Assembly (NCBI GenBank): GCA_023450085.1
Contig: JAEXHI010000010.1
Span: 85,160-149,159, forward strand
Source of the DNA: Bacteroidota bacterium
Lineage (GTDB): Bacteria; Bacteroidota; Bacteroidia; Sphingobacteriales; Sphingobacteriaceae
Length of the DNA: 64,000 nucleotides
Direction of reading: 5' to 3'
In this document: positions 24,888 to 34,038 of the stretch, in pieces
How the letters are laid out: each line of letters starts with the position of its first letter
How positions within the stretch are numbered: position 1 is the stretch's first letter
Notes under the pieces: model-generated
Seen by the model: the letters and a program-made list of their open reading frames with translations, nothing else
Told to the model about the DNA's origin: nothing
Database searches by the model: none
Position numbers and translations under genes: made by a program

Positions 24888-26348
24888 ATGATACAAGAGT
24901 TACAGTTATACAATACGCTTACCCGTAAAAAGGAAGTTTTTGAACCCCTAAATGCTCCACACGTAGGAATGTACGTTTGTGGACCAACCGTTTACAATGA
25001 TGTGCATTTGGGTAACTGTCGTACTTTTATCTCGTTCGATTTGATTTTTCGCTATCTAAACCATAGTGGTTATAAAGTGCGTTATGTACGTAATATTACG
25101 GATGCAGGCCACTTAGAAGGTGACAGAGACGAAGGGGATGACAAATTTGCAAAGCGTGCAAAATTGGAGCAATTAGAGCCCATGGAAATTGTACAAAAGT
25201 ATACTTTGGGTTTCCATGATGTAATGCGAATGTTCAATACCTTGCCGCCAAGCATTGAGCCTACTGCTACAGGACACATCATTGAGCAAATTGAAATGGT
25301 AAAAGTCATTTTGGCCAATGGTTATGCCTACGAAATAGATGGTACGGTTTATTTTGATGTAGAGAAATACAGCCAGAAATACAATTATACCATTTTAACT
25401 AACCGCAAGTTAGAGGAGTTGTTGGAAAATACTCGCGAACTAAGTGGTCAGAATGATAAAAGAGGTCGTTTGGATTTTGCGCTTTGGATAAAAGCTAAGC
25501 CAGAAACATTAATGCAATGGCAGTCGCCTTGGGGAATGGGTTTTCCAGGTTGGCATATTGAGTGCTCGGCAATGAGTGCTAAGTATTTAGGCAATGAGTT
25601 TGATATTCATGGTGGAGGAATGGATTTGGCAGCAACACACCATACCAATGAGATTGCCCAATCGGAAGCTTGTTCAAGTCACCAGCCGGCTAAATATTGG
25701 ATGCACACCAACATGTTAACCGTTAATGGTACACGTATGTCCAAATCTGCGGGCAATGGTTTCTTGCCACAGGAGCTTTTTACTGGTAACCACCCTTTGT
25801 TGCGTAAAGGTTATAGCCCTATGACGGTGAAGTTTTTTATGCTGCAGGCACATTATCGCAGTACGCTTGATTTTAGTAATGATGCACTGGATGCTTCTGA
25901 AAAAGGTTTCAGGAGATTGATGAATGCAGTGGCTTTGTTGCCGAAACTGTCTGCCTCAGTAGAAGGAAATATCGCGATAGCACCAATTAGAGAAAAGTGT
26001 GTTAATGCGATGAATGATGATTTCAATAGCCCTGTAGCTATTGCTGAGTTATTTGAGGCAGCTCGCATCATTAATACCGTTTATGATGGTAGTGTAAAAA
26101 TCACAGCAGCTGAATTGGAAGAACTGAAAGCATTAATGAACGATTTCATTTTCGATATTTTTGGTTTGAAAGATGAGGAGAGCAGCAATACAGATATGAA
26201 CGAAGTGCTCGAAATGATTATCGCCCTGCGCAAGGAAGCTAAGGAAAATAAGGATTACGCGACTTCGGATTCTATTCGTATTGGGTTGCAAAACATAGGT
26301 ATACAGTTAAAAGATAGCAAAGAAGGCACTACTTGGAGTAAAATATAA
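24888..26348 (+). CDS. cysS: Cysteinyl-tRNA synthetase
   Basis: 486 residues, class I synthetase. Zinc ligand C31 in YVCGPTVYN, HIGH-type motif VHLGN (39-43), WHIECSAMS, and the KMSKS-type motif RMSKSAGN. It has its own -7 box 13 bases upstream and is followed by an M28 gene after 39 bases. Confidence 0.97.
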   Translation: MIQELQLYNTLTRKKEVFEPLNAPHVGMYVCGPTVYNDVHLGNCRTFISFDLIFRYLNHSGYKVRYVRNITDAGHLEGDRDEGDDKFAKRAKLEQLEPMEIVQKYTLGFHDVMRMFNTLPPSIEPTATGHIIEQIEMVKVILANGYAYEIDGTVYFDVEKYSQKYNYTILTNRKLEELLENTRELSGQNDKRGRLDFALWIKAKPETLMQWQSPWGMGFPGWHIECSAMSAKYLGNEFDIHGGGMDLAATHHTNEIAQSEACSSHQPAKYWMHTNMLTVNGTRMSKSAGNGFLPQELFTGNHPLLRKGYSPMTVKFFMLQAHYRSTLDFSNDALDASEKGFRRLMNAVALLPKLSASVEGNIAIAPIREKCVNAMNDDFNSPVAIAELFEAARIINTVYDGSVKITAAELEELKALMNDFIFDIFGLKDEESSNTDMNEVLEMIIALRKEAKENKDYATSDSIRIGLQNIGIQLKDSKEGTTWSKI

Positions 26349-26387
26349 TTGAGCCATTATTGGCATTAAATTGCAATTCAAAATAGA

Positions 26388-27377
26388 ATGAAAGTTAATC
26401 AAATATTAGCAGTATCACTTTTGACATTGGTTGGCTTTCAATCTTGCCAACAAAACAAACCTGCAGATACGGAAACAACGGTGGAGCCGGTTAAATTAAC
26501 CTCACCAGAATTTAACGCCGATAGTGCCTATGCTTATACCAAAGCACAAGTTGATTTTGGACCACGTATTCCATCTACACCTGCTCATGCAAAGTGTGCT
26601 GAATATTTAGTGGCTAAGCTAAAATCTTTCGGTGGACAGGTGACGGTTCAGCAGGCTCCTGCTAAGACCTACGATGGTAAAGCACATCAGTTAAAAAATA
26701 TTATTGCGGCTTTTTATCCTGAGAAAACTCAAAGGGTTTTAATTACTGCTCACTGGGATGCCCGTCCTTTTTCAGATCAGGATCCTGACGAGACGATGAA
26801 GGATAAATCTTTTGAGGCTGCTAATGATGGGGCTAGTGGTGTTGCGGTAATTTTGGAGATGGCCCGTCAAATTAAAGAAAAACAGCCTGAAGTAGGAGTG
26901 GATTTTATTTTGTGGGATATTGAAGATTACGGTAGTGCCAATGACCAAACTCCTAATGAAACTACTTGGTGCATTGGTTCGCAATATTGGGCTAAAAATC
27001 CTCATGTAAAAGGCTATAAGGCATTATATGCTATTAATTTGGATATGGTTGGCGGTAGCAATGCACAGTTTACACAAGACGAGCTATCTAGAAAGTACGC
27101 TCCAAATGTAGTGAGCAAAGTATGGGGTATTGCAGGCGAAATAGGCTACGGTAATTATTTCATTAACGTGACTTCTGGTAGCTTGGTTGACGACCATTTT
27201 TGGATTAACCAAGCAGGCATTCCAGCAATTGATGTTATCCACTATTCAGATGCAGCAGGTTTCTATAGTAATTGGCATACGCAATTGGATAACCTGAACA
27301 ACATTGATAGGAATACCTTGAAAGCGGTAGGACAAACCATGTTAGAAACCATTTACCGAGAAAAACCCTCTGCTTAG
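26388..27377 (+). CDS. M28-family lipoprotein, glutaminyl-cyclase-like
   Basis: 329 residues, lipoprotein signal with Cys20 (GFQSC). Zinc ligands appear as AHWDARPFSD, NDGASGVAVILE, WDIEDYG and a C-terminal His in DVIHYSDA. Sequence order matches the glutaminyl-peptide cyclotransferase-like branch of M28 common in Bacteroidota, which closes N-terminal Gln to pyroglutamate or cleaves peptides. Only one zinc is expected in true cyclases. Confidence 0.85.
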   Translation: MKVNQILAVSLLTLVGFQSCQQNKPADTETTVEPVKLTSPEFNADSAYAYTKAQVDFGPRIPSTPAHAKCAEYLVAKLKSFGGQVTVQQAPAKTYDGKAHQLKNIIAAFYPEKTQRVLITAHWDARPFSDQDPDETMKDKSFEAANDGASGVAVILEMARQIKEKQPEVGVDFILWDIEDYGSANDQTPNETTWCIGSQYWAKNPHVKGYKALYAINLDMVGGSNAQFTQDELSRKYAPNVVSKVWGIAGEIGYGNYFINVTSGSLVDDHFWINQAGIPAIDVIHYSDAAGFYSNWHTQLDNLNNIDRNTLKAVGQTMLETIYREKPSA

Positions 27378-27491
27378 TTGAGCTATCTAGCTTTTTAGTT
27401 TTTGACTCATCAAAATGTGCAATTGTTAATTACTTTTTTGCCAACTAATTTATTCAACATTTAAATTCGTACACTACAACAATAAATTGTT

Positions 27492-28352
27492 ATGAAAAAA
27501 ATATATCTGTCAGTTTTAGCCCTAGCCATAGGTGCCAATGTATATGCACAAAAATCGGATGGCACCGTAAAATCTTTAGTTAACGCAGAAAAAGCTTTTG
27601 CACAAAAAGCAGCCAAAGACGGTGTAAATGCCGCTTTTACGGAGTTCGCAGCTCCTGATGCTATTGTATTTCGCCCGAACCCAGTTAATGCTAAAAAGTT
27701 TTATGCCACTGCAGTGGATACTAAAAATTTGACTTGGGAACCTAATTACGCCCGTTTATCAAAAAGTAGAGACTGGGGTTTTACTTCTGGAACTTATGTA
27801 GCAGGTACGGATAAAAAAACTTATGGACATTACCTTTCTGTTTGGAGAGGCAAAGACGGTGAATGGCAATTTGTGATTGATTTAGGTGCCGAAGCGATGA
27901 AGCCAATCAAAGGCAAAGAACCTAAAAATACTTTTGTGGAGCCAACTGGTACCCACAGTCCAAAATTTGCGACCTCAAAAGACCTAAAAGCAGCAACAGA
28001 AATTATCAACAATACAGAGAAAACACTGAATACAATGTTAAAAACTCACGGTATTCAAGCTTTTTCTGGTTTCATTAATCCTGATGCACGTTTAATGTTC
28101 CCAGGAACAGATGTGATTGTCGGTAAAGATGATATCTTGGCATTTAATAACAGAGTGATTGATAAAATCAACTTAAAAACCACACAAGCTGATAAAGCTT
28201 TAGGAGGTGATTTTGCTTATACATATGGTGTTGCTACCATTGATTATAAAGCTAATCTGCGTGAAAGTTTTAACTATGTATTTATTTGGGAGCGCCAAGC
28301 GGATGCAAACTGGAATATCATAGCCCAAATTTTTACAGTTGCAGAGAGGTAG
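27492..28352 (+). CDS. Secreted protein with two NTF2-like (DUF4440-type) domains
   Basis: 286 residues with signal peptide (cleavage near VYAQ). Two copies of an NTF2/SnoaL-like fold: residues 25-140 (LVNAEKAFAQKAAKDG, then WQFVIDLG) and 165-286 (EIINNTEKTLNTML, then WNIIAQIF). Such modules bind small ligands or act as enzymes; no catalytic pair is obvious. Ends before a terminator. Confidence 0.75.
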   Translation: MKKIYLSVLALAIGANVYAQKSDGTVKSLVNAEKAFAQKAAKDGVNAAFTEFAAPDAIVFRPNPVNAKKFYATAVDTKNLTWEPNYARLSKSRDWGFTSGTYVAGTDKKTYGHYLSVWRGKDGEWQFVIDLGAEAMKPIKGKEPKNTFVEPTGTHSPKFATSKDLKAATEIINNTEKTLNTMLKTHGIQAFSGFINPDARLMFPGTDVIVGKDDILAFNNRVIDKINLKTTQADKALGGDFAYTYGVATIDYKANLRESFNYVFIWERQADANWNIIAQIFTVAER

Positions 28353-28380
28353 TCATTAAACCAAATATCAAATATAAACC

Positions 28381-28413
28381 AAGGATTTTAACCACAAGTT
28401 GAAATCCTTTTTT
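28381..28413 (+). terminator. Rho-independent terminator
   Basis: AAGGATTTTAAC (28381-28392) pairs with GTTGAAATCCTT (28398-28409) with one G-T pair, loop CACAA, followed by TTTT and TTG. Confidence 0.8.
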
Positions 28414-28503
28414 GTTGAATGGTACTTTGCTTTTTGAAGATTTTAAACTGAAAAACTTTATACTTGCAATTCACGTAAGGTTTAGCCGTTAACTAATTGT
28501 CAT

Positions 28504-29391
28504 ATGAAGAAGATCTCATTTCCCATTTTATTTTTACTATTTACACTAACAGTTGCGCATGCACAAAAAAAGGTGACCTTTGACATACAAGGTAATCGTG
28601 GAGCACGTGGGCTGATGCCCGAAAATACTATTCCAGCGATGATTAAAGCATTGGAAAGTGGAGCAACTACATTAAAAATGGAGGTGGTTATTTCGAAAGA
28701 TAAGCAGGTAGTGGTTTCACAGGAGCCTTATTTTAACCATGTCATTAGTACTTCTCCAACAGGTGAAGAAATTACGCTCAAAAGCGAAAAGAAGTTCAAT
28801 ATCTACAAAATGGATTACGAGGAGGTGAAGCAGTTTGATGTAGGTTCTAAACCACACCCTCGTTTTCCGCATCAAGAAAAATTTAGGGTAGAAAAACCTC
28901 TCTTGTCAGATTTGATTGATAAGGTGGAGTTTTTTGTAGCCAAAAGGAAAATGGCAAAACCCCATTATAATATTGAAACTAAATTGATCAGAAAAGGCGA
29001 TGGGGAATTTCAGCCAAGTCCTGAAGAATTTGTAGAACTGATTATGGAAGTGGTAAAGGCTAAGAAGCTAGAAAAAAGAGTGACGATCCATTCCTTTGAC
29101 ATCAGAAGTTTGCAATATGTTCACGAAAAATATCCAGAAATACAAACCTCACTTGGGATAGACGAGAAAGAGGATTTTGAAAATAACATCAAAGCATTGG
29201 GTTTTACACCCACTATCTATAGTCCTTATTTGCCTTTGGTGGGTAAGGGTTTGGTAGACAAATGTCATGCTGCAGGCGTAAAGATTATTCCTTGGACGGT
29301 GAACACCTTTAAAGATTTGCAGTATCTTAAAAATTTGGGGGTAGATGGGATTGTTACCGATTATCCCGACTTAATGACGGGAAATAAATAA
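28504..29391 (+). CDS. GDPD-fold secreted protein with replaced active site
   Basis: 295 residues with signal peptide. The fold of glycerophosphodiester phosphodiesterase is intact: RGARGLMPENT at the start, YNIETKLI in the middle and PWTVNTFKDLQYLKNLGVDG (in two parts) before TDYPD. But the catalytic and metal residues differ: the His of HRG is N31, the ExD metal pair is K58/E60, and the HD pair is Q73/E74. R32, E40 and N41 are kept. It is full length and unbroken. Classic hydrolase activity is unlikely; it may bind a ligand or have another metal site. Confidence 0.82.
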   Translation: MKKISFPILFLLFTLTVAHAQKKVTFDIQGNRGARGLMPENTIPAMIKALESGATTLKMEVVISKDKQVVVSQEPYFNHVISTSPTGEEITLKSEKKFNIYKMDYEEVKQFDVGSKPHPRFPHQEKFRVEKPLLSDLIDKVEFFVAKRKMAKPHYNIETKLIRKGDGEFQPSPEEFVELIMEVVKAKKLEKRVTIHSFDIRSLQYVHEKYPEIQTSLGIDEKEDFENNIKALGFTPTIYSPYLPLVGKGLVDKCHAAGVKIIPWTVNTFKDLQYLKNLGVDGIVTDYPDLMTGNK

Positions 29392-29392
29392 G

Positions 29393-29508
29393 CATTTGAT
29401 TTTTTTATGATAAAGTCGTCATTGCGAGGTACGAATCAATCCTACAGCGAACTGCAAACAATTAGTAATTCGAGATTGATTCATACTTCACAACGACATA
29501 ATAGTCTT
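29393..29508. repeat. Inverted repeat of the GTCATTGCGAGG type
   Basis: GTCGTCATTGCGAGG and TACGAATCAATC near 29412-29440 are matched in reverse by GATTGATTC and ACAACGAC near 29473-29497. It resembles dispersed palindromes common in Sphingobacteriaceae and ends just before the HMA gene. No coding sequence. Confidence 0.6.
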
Positions 29509-29718
29509 CTAAATTTTCTCTGCTTTAAAGCCAATCTTTTGTAATGATTTGACAAGATCTGCTTCATCAAGATCATCACTATTAATAGTCAAAATTTTAT
29601 CTGGATTCGTAGTGTCTACGTCCCAGTCGTGTATGCTTTCTTGTGCGTCAAGCACTGGTGTAACTTTCGCTACACAAGCACTGCAATTAATGGTTGTTTT
29701 AAATTTTAAAGTATTCAT
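29509..29718 (-). CDS. CopZ-like heavy-metal-associated (HMA) protein
   Basis: 69 residues, one ferredoxin-like HMA domain with the metal-binding pair C12 and C15 (NCSAC) and a C-terminal SLQKIGFKAEKI. It would carry copper to the P-type ATPase encoded 49 bases upstream on the same strand. The usual Met before the CxxC is absent (TINCSAC). Confidence 0.85.
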   Translation of the reverse strand: MNTLKFKTTINCSACVAKVTPVLDAQESIHDWDVDTTNPDKILTINSDDLDEADLVKSLQKIGFKAEKI

Positions 29719-29767
29719 GTAATATCAGTTAATTGTTTTTTATATGTTTAGAGCGTCGCATTTAGTT

Positions 29768-32191
29768 TTAAATTTTTTTCCATTTTAAGCGGAGGCTATT
29801 AGCTACCACACTTACCGAACTGAATGCCATTGCTGCCCCAGCCCACATAGGGTCTAATAAAAACCCATTGACGGGGAATAATATTCCTGCTGCTATTGGA
29901 ATACCAATTACATTGTAAATAAAGGCCCAAAAGAGATTTTGCTTAATAGCGTTTACGGTATATTTTGATAAATGTATTGCGTCGGGAATCTTGGAAAGAT
30001 CAGACGAGATAATGGTCATTTTGGCTACATCCATAGCAATGTCACTTCCTTTTCCCATGGCAATGCTCACATCTGCTTGTGCAAGGGCGTTGCTATCGTT
30101 AATACCATCGCCAACCATCGCCACTACTTTGCCTTCCTGTTGTAGCTTTTTGGTGAATTTCCCTTTGTCTGCAGGAAGCACATTCGCATAAAATTCATCA
30201 ATACCTAATGTAGTAGCTACTGCTTTGGCAGTTTGTTCGTTATCTCCAGTAAGCATATAAACCCTAATGCCGTCTTTTTGCAATTCCCTTATTGCTTCTT
30301 GTGAGGTTGATTTAATCTGATCGGCAATAGCGATAATAGCTAATAAAGTGGTCTTATTACAAAAGAAAACTACGGTTTGTGCATTTTGCAGTTGAGTTGC
30401 TGCCCAGTTTTTGGCTTTCTCAGAAATGGTAATATTTCTTTCTTTTGCCAGCAGCTCGTTTCCTATGAAGTAAGTATGTTGGTCATAGCTTCCTTCAATG
30501 CCTTGCCCACTGAGATTCTCAATACTAAGCTCATTTAAAAATTTGGCGTTGTTTGATAGGTGTTCAGTAATCGCATCTGCTAAAGGATGCTCAGATGATT
30601 TCTCAATGCTATAGAGAATATCTTGGTGAAGCTGATCGAACTCTTCAAACCATTCAATAGCTGTAACTTTTGGCTTTCCTTCGGTAATGGTACCTGTTTT
30701 ATCTAAAATAATAGCATTTACTTTTTTCGCCAGCTCTAAACTCTCCGCATCCTTAATTAAGATCCCTTGTTCGGCCCCTTTTCCTACGCCTACCATAATG
30801 GCGGTGGGAGTGGCCAATCCCAAAGCACAAGGGCAGGCAATGACCAGTACGGTTACAAAGGCAACAATACCTTGTGCCAATCCGTTTTCTCCTCCAAGAA
30901 ATATCCAAAGCAGCAAGCTTAAAACCGCAATGCCAATCACAACGGGTACAAAAATAGAGGCAATTTTGTCCACCAGTTTTTGTACAGGAGCTTTGCTACC
31001 TTGTGCATCTTCCACCATTTTAATGATATGCGCTAAAACAGTATCACTGCCAACCTTATCAGCCTTAAACTGAAAACTTCCTTTTTGATTAATAGTACCT
31101 GCAAATACAGTGCTTTCTGCTGTTTTGACAACAGGAATAGGTTCGCCGCTAATCATGCTCTCATCTACATACGAGCTACCGTTAACTACAGTGCCATCTA
31201 CCGCTACGCGCTCTCCTGGTTTCACCAGCAATACATCGCCAACTTTTACACTACCAATGGCAATTTGCATTTGATGTCCGCCCTCGTGTACAATGGTTAC
31301 ATGTTTTGGTTGCAGGCCCATTAGTTTTTTAATAGCAGAAGAGGTATTGCCCTTTGCCTTTTCTTCCAGCAATTTTCCTAGTAGGATAAAAGCAATCACA
31401 ATTCCAGCAGCTTCAAAATACACATGCGAGTGAATCCCAAAGCGGTGCATTAAGTCAGGAAATAACGTAATCAAAACGCTATAAATGTAGGCAGTTCCAG
31501 TACTTATGGCCACCAAAGTATCCATATTGGCAGAGCGATGTTTGGCTTGTTTCCAGGCGCCTACAAAAAACTGTTTCCCAAAAACCAGTAGCATAGGGGT
31601 TGATAATGCCCACATGATGTAATTGGCATAAGGAATGTCCATAAAAAACATCCCGATAATAAAAAGAGGAATAGCCAGTATTAATGCACTAATTGCTTTT
31701 TTTCTAAGCTTTTGATATTGATTAGCCTTGATCTCATTTAACGATTCTTTGGCTTCGTTACCCTCTTCTATAAGTAAATCATAACCGCCCTCCTGCAACG
31801 CCTGCTTTAATGCCTGTGCAGTGACCAAACTAGGGATGTATTCTATCTTTGCAGAGGTATTGGCATAATTTACTTCCGCTTTTACTACGCCAATCTGACC
31901 ATTTAAAATGGCTTCTGTATTGGCGGCGCAAGAAGCGCAGGACATATCAGTAACGGGAAAAGTCTGCTTCACGGTGGTGACATCATAGCCTAAATCCCTA
32001 ATCTGTTTTACGGCTTCTTGAACAGCTTCTTCGGGATATTTTTTAGCCGTAATCACCGCTCTTTGGTTGTTGAGTTCTACTTGATGCGTATTAATTTCTT
32101 TAACGTTTTCAAGTCCTTTGTCAACAATCAAGGCGCAATGTTCACTCTCCACATTTTCTAATGGAATATATATAGCGTCTGTCGTTTTCAT
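29768..32191 (-). CDS. copA: Copper-translocating P1B-type ATPase
   Basis: 807 residues. Two N-terminal HMA domains: the first (1-75) is degenerate, with S16-x-x-C19 in place of CxxC, and the second has C85/C88 (MSCASC). Eight membrane helices, CPC at 453-455 in the transport helix, phosphorylated D497 in DKTGT, then GDGINDSNALAQAD. It exports Cu(I) from the cytoplasm. Co-oriented with the CopZ-like gene. Confidence 0.95.
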   Translation of the reverse strand: MKTTDAIYIPLENVESEHCALIVDKGLENVKEINTHQVELNNQRAVITAKKYPEEAVQEAVKQIRDLGYDVTTVKQTFPVTDMSCASCAANTEAILNGQIGVVKAEVNYANTSAKIEYIPSLVTAQALKQALQEGGYDLLIEEGNEAKESLNEIKANQYQKLRKKAISALILAIPLFIIGMFFMDIPYANYIMWALSTPMLLVFGKQFFVGAWKQAKHRSANMDTLVAISTGTAYIYSVLITLFPDLMHRFGIHSHVYFEAAGIVIAFILLGKLLEEKAKGNTSSAIKKLMGLQPKHVTIVHEGGHQMQIAIGSVKVGDVLLVKPGERVAVDGTVVNGSSYVDESMISGEPIPVVKTAESTVFAGTINQKGSFQFKADKVGSDTVLAHIIKMVEDAQGSKAPVQKLVDKIASIFVPVVIGIAVLSLLLWIFLGGENGLAQGIVAFVTVLVIACPCALGLATPTAIMVGVGKGAEQGILIKDAESLELAKKVNAIILDKTGTITEGKPKVTAIEWFEEFDQLHQDILYSIEKSSEHPLADAITEHLSNNAKFLNELSIENLSGQGIEGSYDQHTYFIGNELLAKERNITISEKAKNWAATQLQNAQTVVFFCNKTTLLAIIAIADQIKSTSQEAIRELQKDGIRVYMLTGDNEQTAKAVATTLGIDEFYANVLPADKGKFTKKLQQEGKVVAMVGDGINDSNALAQADVSIAMGKGSDIAMDVAKMTIISSDLSKIPDAIHLSKYTVNAIKQNLFWAFIYNVIGIPIAAGILFPVNGFLLDPMWAGAAMAFSSVSVVANSLRLKWKKI

Positions 32192-32210
32192 CTTTCAAAA
32201 ATTTCTAATA

Positions 32211-32218
32211 CAAAATTA
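32211..32218 (-). promoter_or_regulatory. -7 box (TAATTTTG, minus strand) of copA
   Basis: The complement of CAAAATTA reads TAATTTTG, matching TAnnTTTG, and lies 19 bases before the copA ATG. The -33 element is unclear. Confidence 0.45.
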
Positions 32219-32320
32219 GTGAGGGCCAAGCGCTTAAATGTTATAGGATTTTAACAATCTATTACATCATTTTTCTTTTTCTGTAGCAGAAATTTAATAT
32301 AAAATTAACACTATACCGAT

Positions 32321-32350
32321 TTGGTTTTTGGTTCATTTATTTTATATTTG
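32321..32350 (+). promoter_or_regulatory. Consensus Bacteroidota promoter of a small ORF
   Basis: TTG (32321-32323), a 19-base spacer, then TATATTTG (32343-32350). Both elements and the spacing match the TTG-N19-TAnnTTTG consensus. It lies 11 bases before an ATG that opens a 39-codon frame. Confidence 0.7.
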
Positions 32351-32361
32351 TAAATATAGAA

Positions 32362-32481
32362 ATGGAATTTATGAGTCAAGAAGTGTTAGAGATTTCAGTG
32401 ATGGTAGACGAACAATTTGATGTGAATTTTAATCTTGCAGACGGTATTTTGGGAGTAATTCTGAGCATTTTTGAAGGTTAA
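32362..32481 (+). CDS. 39-residue acidic small protein, unknown
   Basis: An intact frame from ATG 32362 to TAA 32481. The product starts MEFMSQEVLEISVMVDEQF and ends with the hydrophobic GILGVILSIFEG; it is strongly acidic with one possible amphipathic or membrane-seeking helix at the C-terminus. ATG 32371 is an alternative start. It has a consensus promoter directly upstream and lies alone between the divergent copA and rlmD. No family recognised. Being only 39 codons it could be chance, but the promoter argues for expression. Confidence 0.5.
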   Translation: MEFMSQEVLEISVMVDEQFDVNFNLADGILGVILSIFEG

Positions 32482-32593
32482 ACCACATCATTGATTTCGA
32501 TTTTACCTATGCGGGCAGCCCTGCCTGCAAGCTATCCCTTTGCCTAATTTATCCGTAGCTATTCTTTTGATTTAACTCACTAAAGACTTTCCG

Positions 32594-32601
32594 TATATTT
32601 G
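32594..32601 (+). promoter_or_regulatory. -7 box (TATATTTG) of rlmD
   Basis: TATATTTG ends five bases before the rlmD ATG at 32607, as at cysS, which predicts a very short or absent leader. Confidence 0.5.
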
Positions 32602-32606
32602 CAGCA

Positions 32607-34037
32607 ATGAGCAGAAAAAGAAAGAATACTGAGCCCATCAGAATTTCGGGTTTAAGTATTATTGATATTGCCGAAGAAGGCAAAGGAGTTGGCAAAGCCG
32701 AAGAATTAGTAATTTTCGTGGATAAAGCCGTTCCTGGTGATGTGGTAGATGTGCGTTTGGTGAAGAAAAAGAAAAACTTTGCCGAGGCCGTAATCGAAAC
32801 CTTACATACCCCATCCGCTTTGCGCCAAGAATCATTTTGTAGCCACTTTGGTACTTGTGGTGGTTGTAAGTGGCAACATATGCAATATGAAGCCCAATTG
32901 ACCTATAAACAAAAAAGCGTTGAATCTGCTTTGCAACGATTAGGTAAAATAGATGTGAGCGGTATTGAGCCAATTCTAGGTTCTGCCGAAAATCAATATT
33001 ATCGTAATAAGTTAGAGTTTACTTTTTCTAACAAACGCTGGTTAGATAGTAAGGATATGGATGATGAGCCTGAAGGCAGAGAGATGAATGCGCTTGGCTT
33101 TCACGTTCCTGGTAGGTTTGATAAAATTTTAGCGGTTGAGCATTGCTATTTACAGGCTAACCCAAGTAATGATATTCGTTTAAAAGTGAGGGATTATGCA
33201 TTACAGCACAATTTAAGTTTTTACGATTTGCGTAATCACGAAGGAGCTATGCGTAACCTGATTATTCGTACGTCGAGTACAGGAGAAGTAATGGTAGGTG
33301 TGGTTTTTGCTTATGCTACACCAGAACAAATTGAAGGCTTGATGGCATATCTTAAAACCACTTTCCCAGAAATTACTTCTTTGCAATATATCGTCAACCA
33401 TAAAAAGAACGATACTATTTTCGATCAAGAGGTGGTGACTTATGCAGGTCGTGACCATATTTTTGAAGAAATGGCTTTGGGAAATGGAAAGAGTGTAAAA
33501 TATAAGATTGGTATTAAATCATTTTATCAAACCAATTCAGAGCAAGCTTACGAATTATACCGCATTACCAAGGAATTTGCCGATTTAAAAGGCGATGAAT
33601 TGGTTTACGATCTATATACTGGTGCAGGAACCATCGCTAATTTTGTGGCGCATAGTGCGAAACAAGTAGTGGGGGTAGAGTATGTGCCTTCGGCCATTGA
33701 AGATGCGAAATTCAACTCTGAATTAAACGGCATTAACAATACTATTTTCTACGCAGGAGATATGAAAGATATCCTTACAAGGGAATTTATCGCTGAGCAT
33801 GGAAAACCTGACGTAGTGATTACTGACCCGCCTAGGGCAGGGATGCACGCAGATGTAGTGGAGCGTTTACTGGAGATGGAGGCAGAGAAAATTGTTTACG
33901 TAAGCTGTAATGCGGCTACACAAGCGAGAGATTTGGCGCTGCTCACCGAAAAATATGACGTGATTAGAATCAAGCCGGTAGATATGTTCCCTCATACGCA
34001 ACACGTAGAGAACGTAGTTTTACTTCAACTCAAATAA
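32607..34037 (+). CDS. rlmD: 23S rRNA (uracil-1939-C5)-methyltransferase RlmD
   Basis: 476 residues. TRAM domain (about 10-65), Fe-S cluster Cys C78, C84, C87 (CSHFGTCGGCKW) and a later one in EHCYL, then the SAM-binding domain with DLYTGAGTIANF and the catalytic Cys in YVSCNAATQ near residue 432. It could equally be the RlmCD/RumA-like paralogue, as several uracil methyltransferases share this layout. A lipoprotein gene follows with a single base between stop and ATG. Confidence 0.92.
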   Translation: MSRKRKNTEPIRISGLSIIDIAEEGKGVGKAEELVIFVDKAVPGDVVDVRLVKKKKNFAEAVIETLHTPSALRQESFCSHFGTCGGCKWQHMQYEAQLTYKQKSVESALQRLGKIDVSGIEPILGSAENQYYRNKLEFTFSNKRWLDSKDMDDEPEGREMNALGFHVPGRFDKILAVEHCYLQANPSNDIRLKVRDYALQHNLSFYDLRNHEGAMRNLIIRTSSTGEVMVGVVFAYATPEQIEGLMAYLKTTFPEITSLQYIVNHKKNDTIFDQEVVTYAGRDHIFEEMALGNGKSVKYKIGIKSFYQTNSEQAYELYRITKEFADLKGDELVYDLYTGAGTIANFVAHSAKQVVGVEYVPSAIEDAKFNSELNGINNTIFYAGDMKDILTREFIAEHGKPDVVITDPPRAGMHADVVERLLEMEAEKIVYVSCNAATQARDLALLTEKYDVIRIKPVDMFPHTQHVENVVLLQLK

Positions 34038-34038
34038 G

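Noticed and set aside
32482..32560. Terminator after the small ORF
   Set aside because: GCGGGCAG/CTGCCTGC near 32511 can form a stem but leaves a loop of only two bases and has no T-run.
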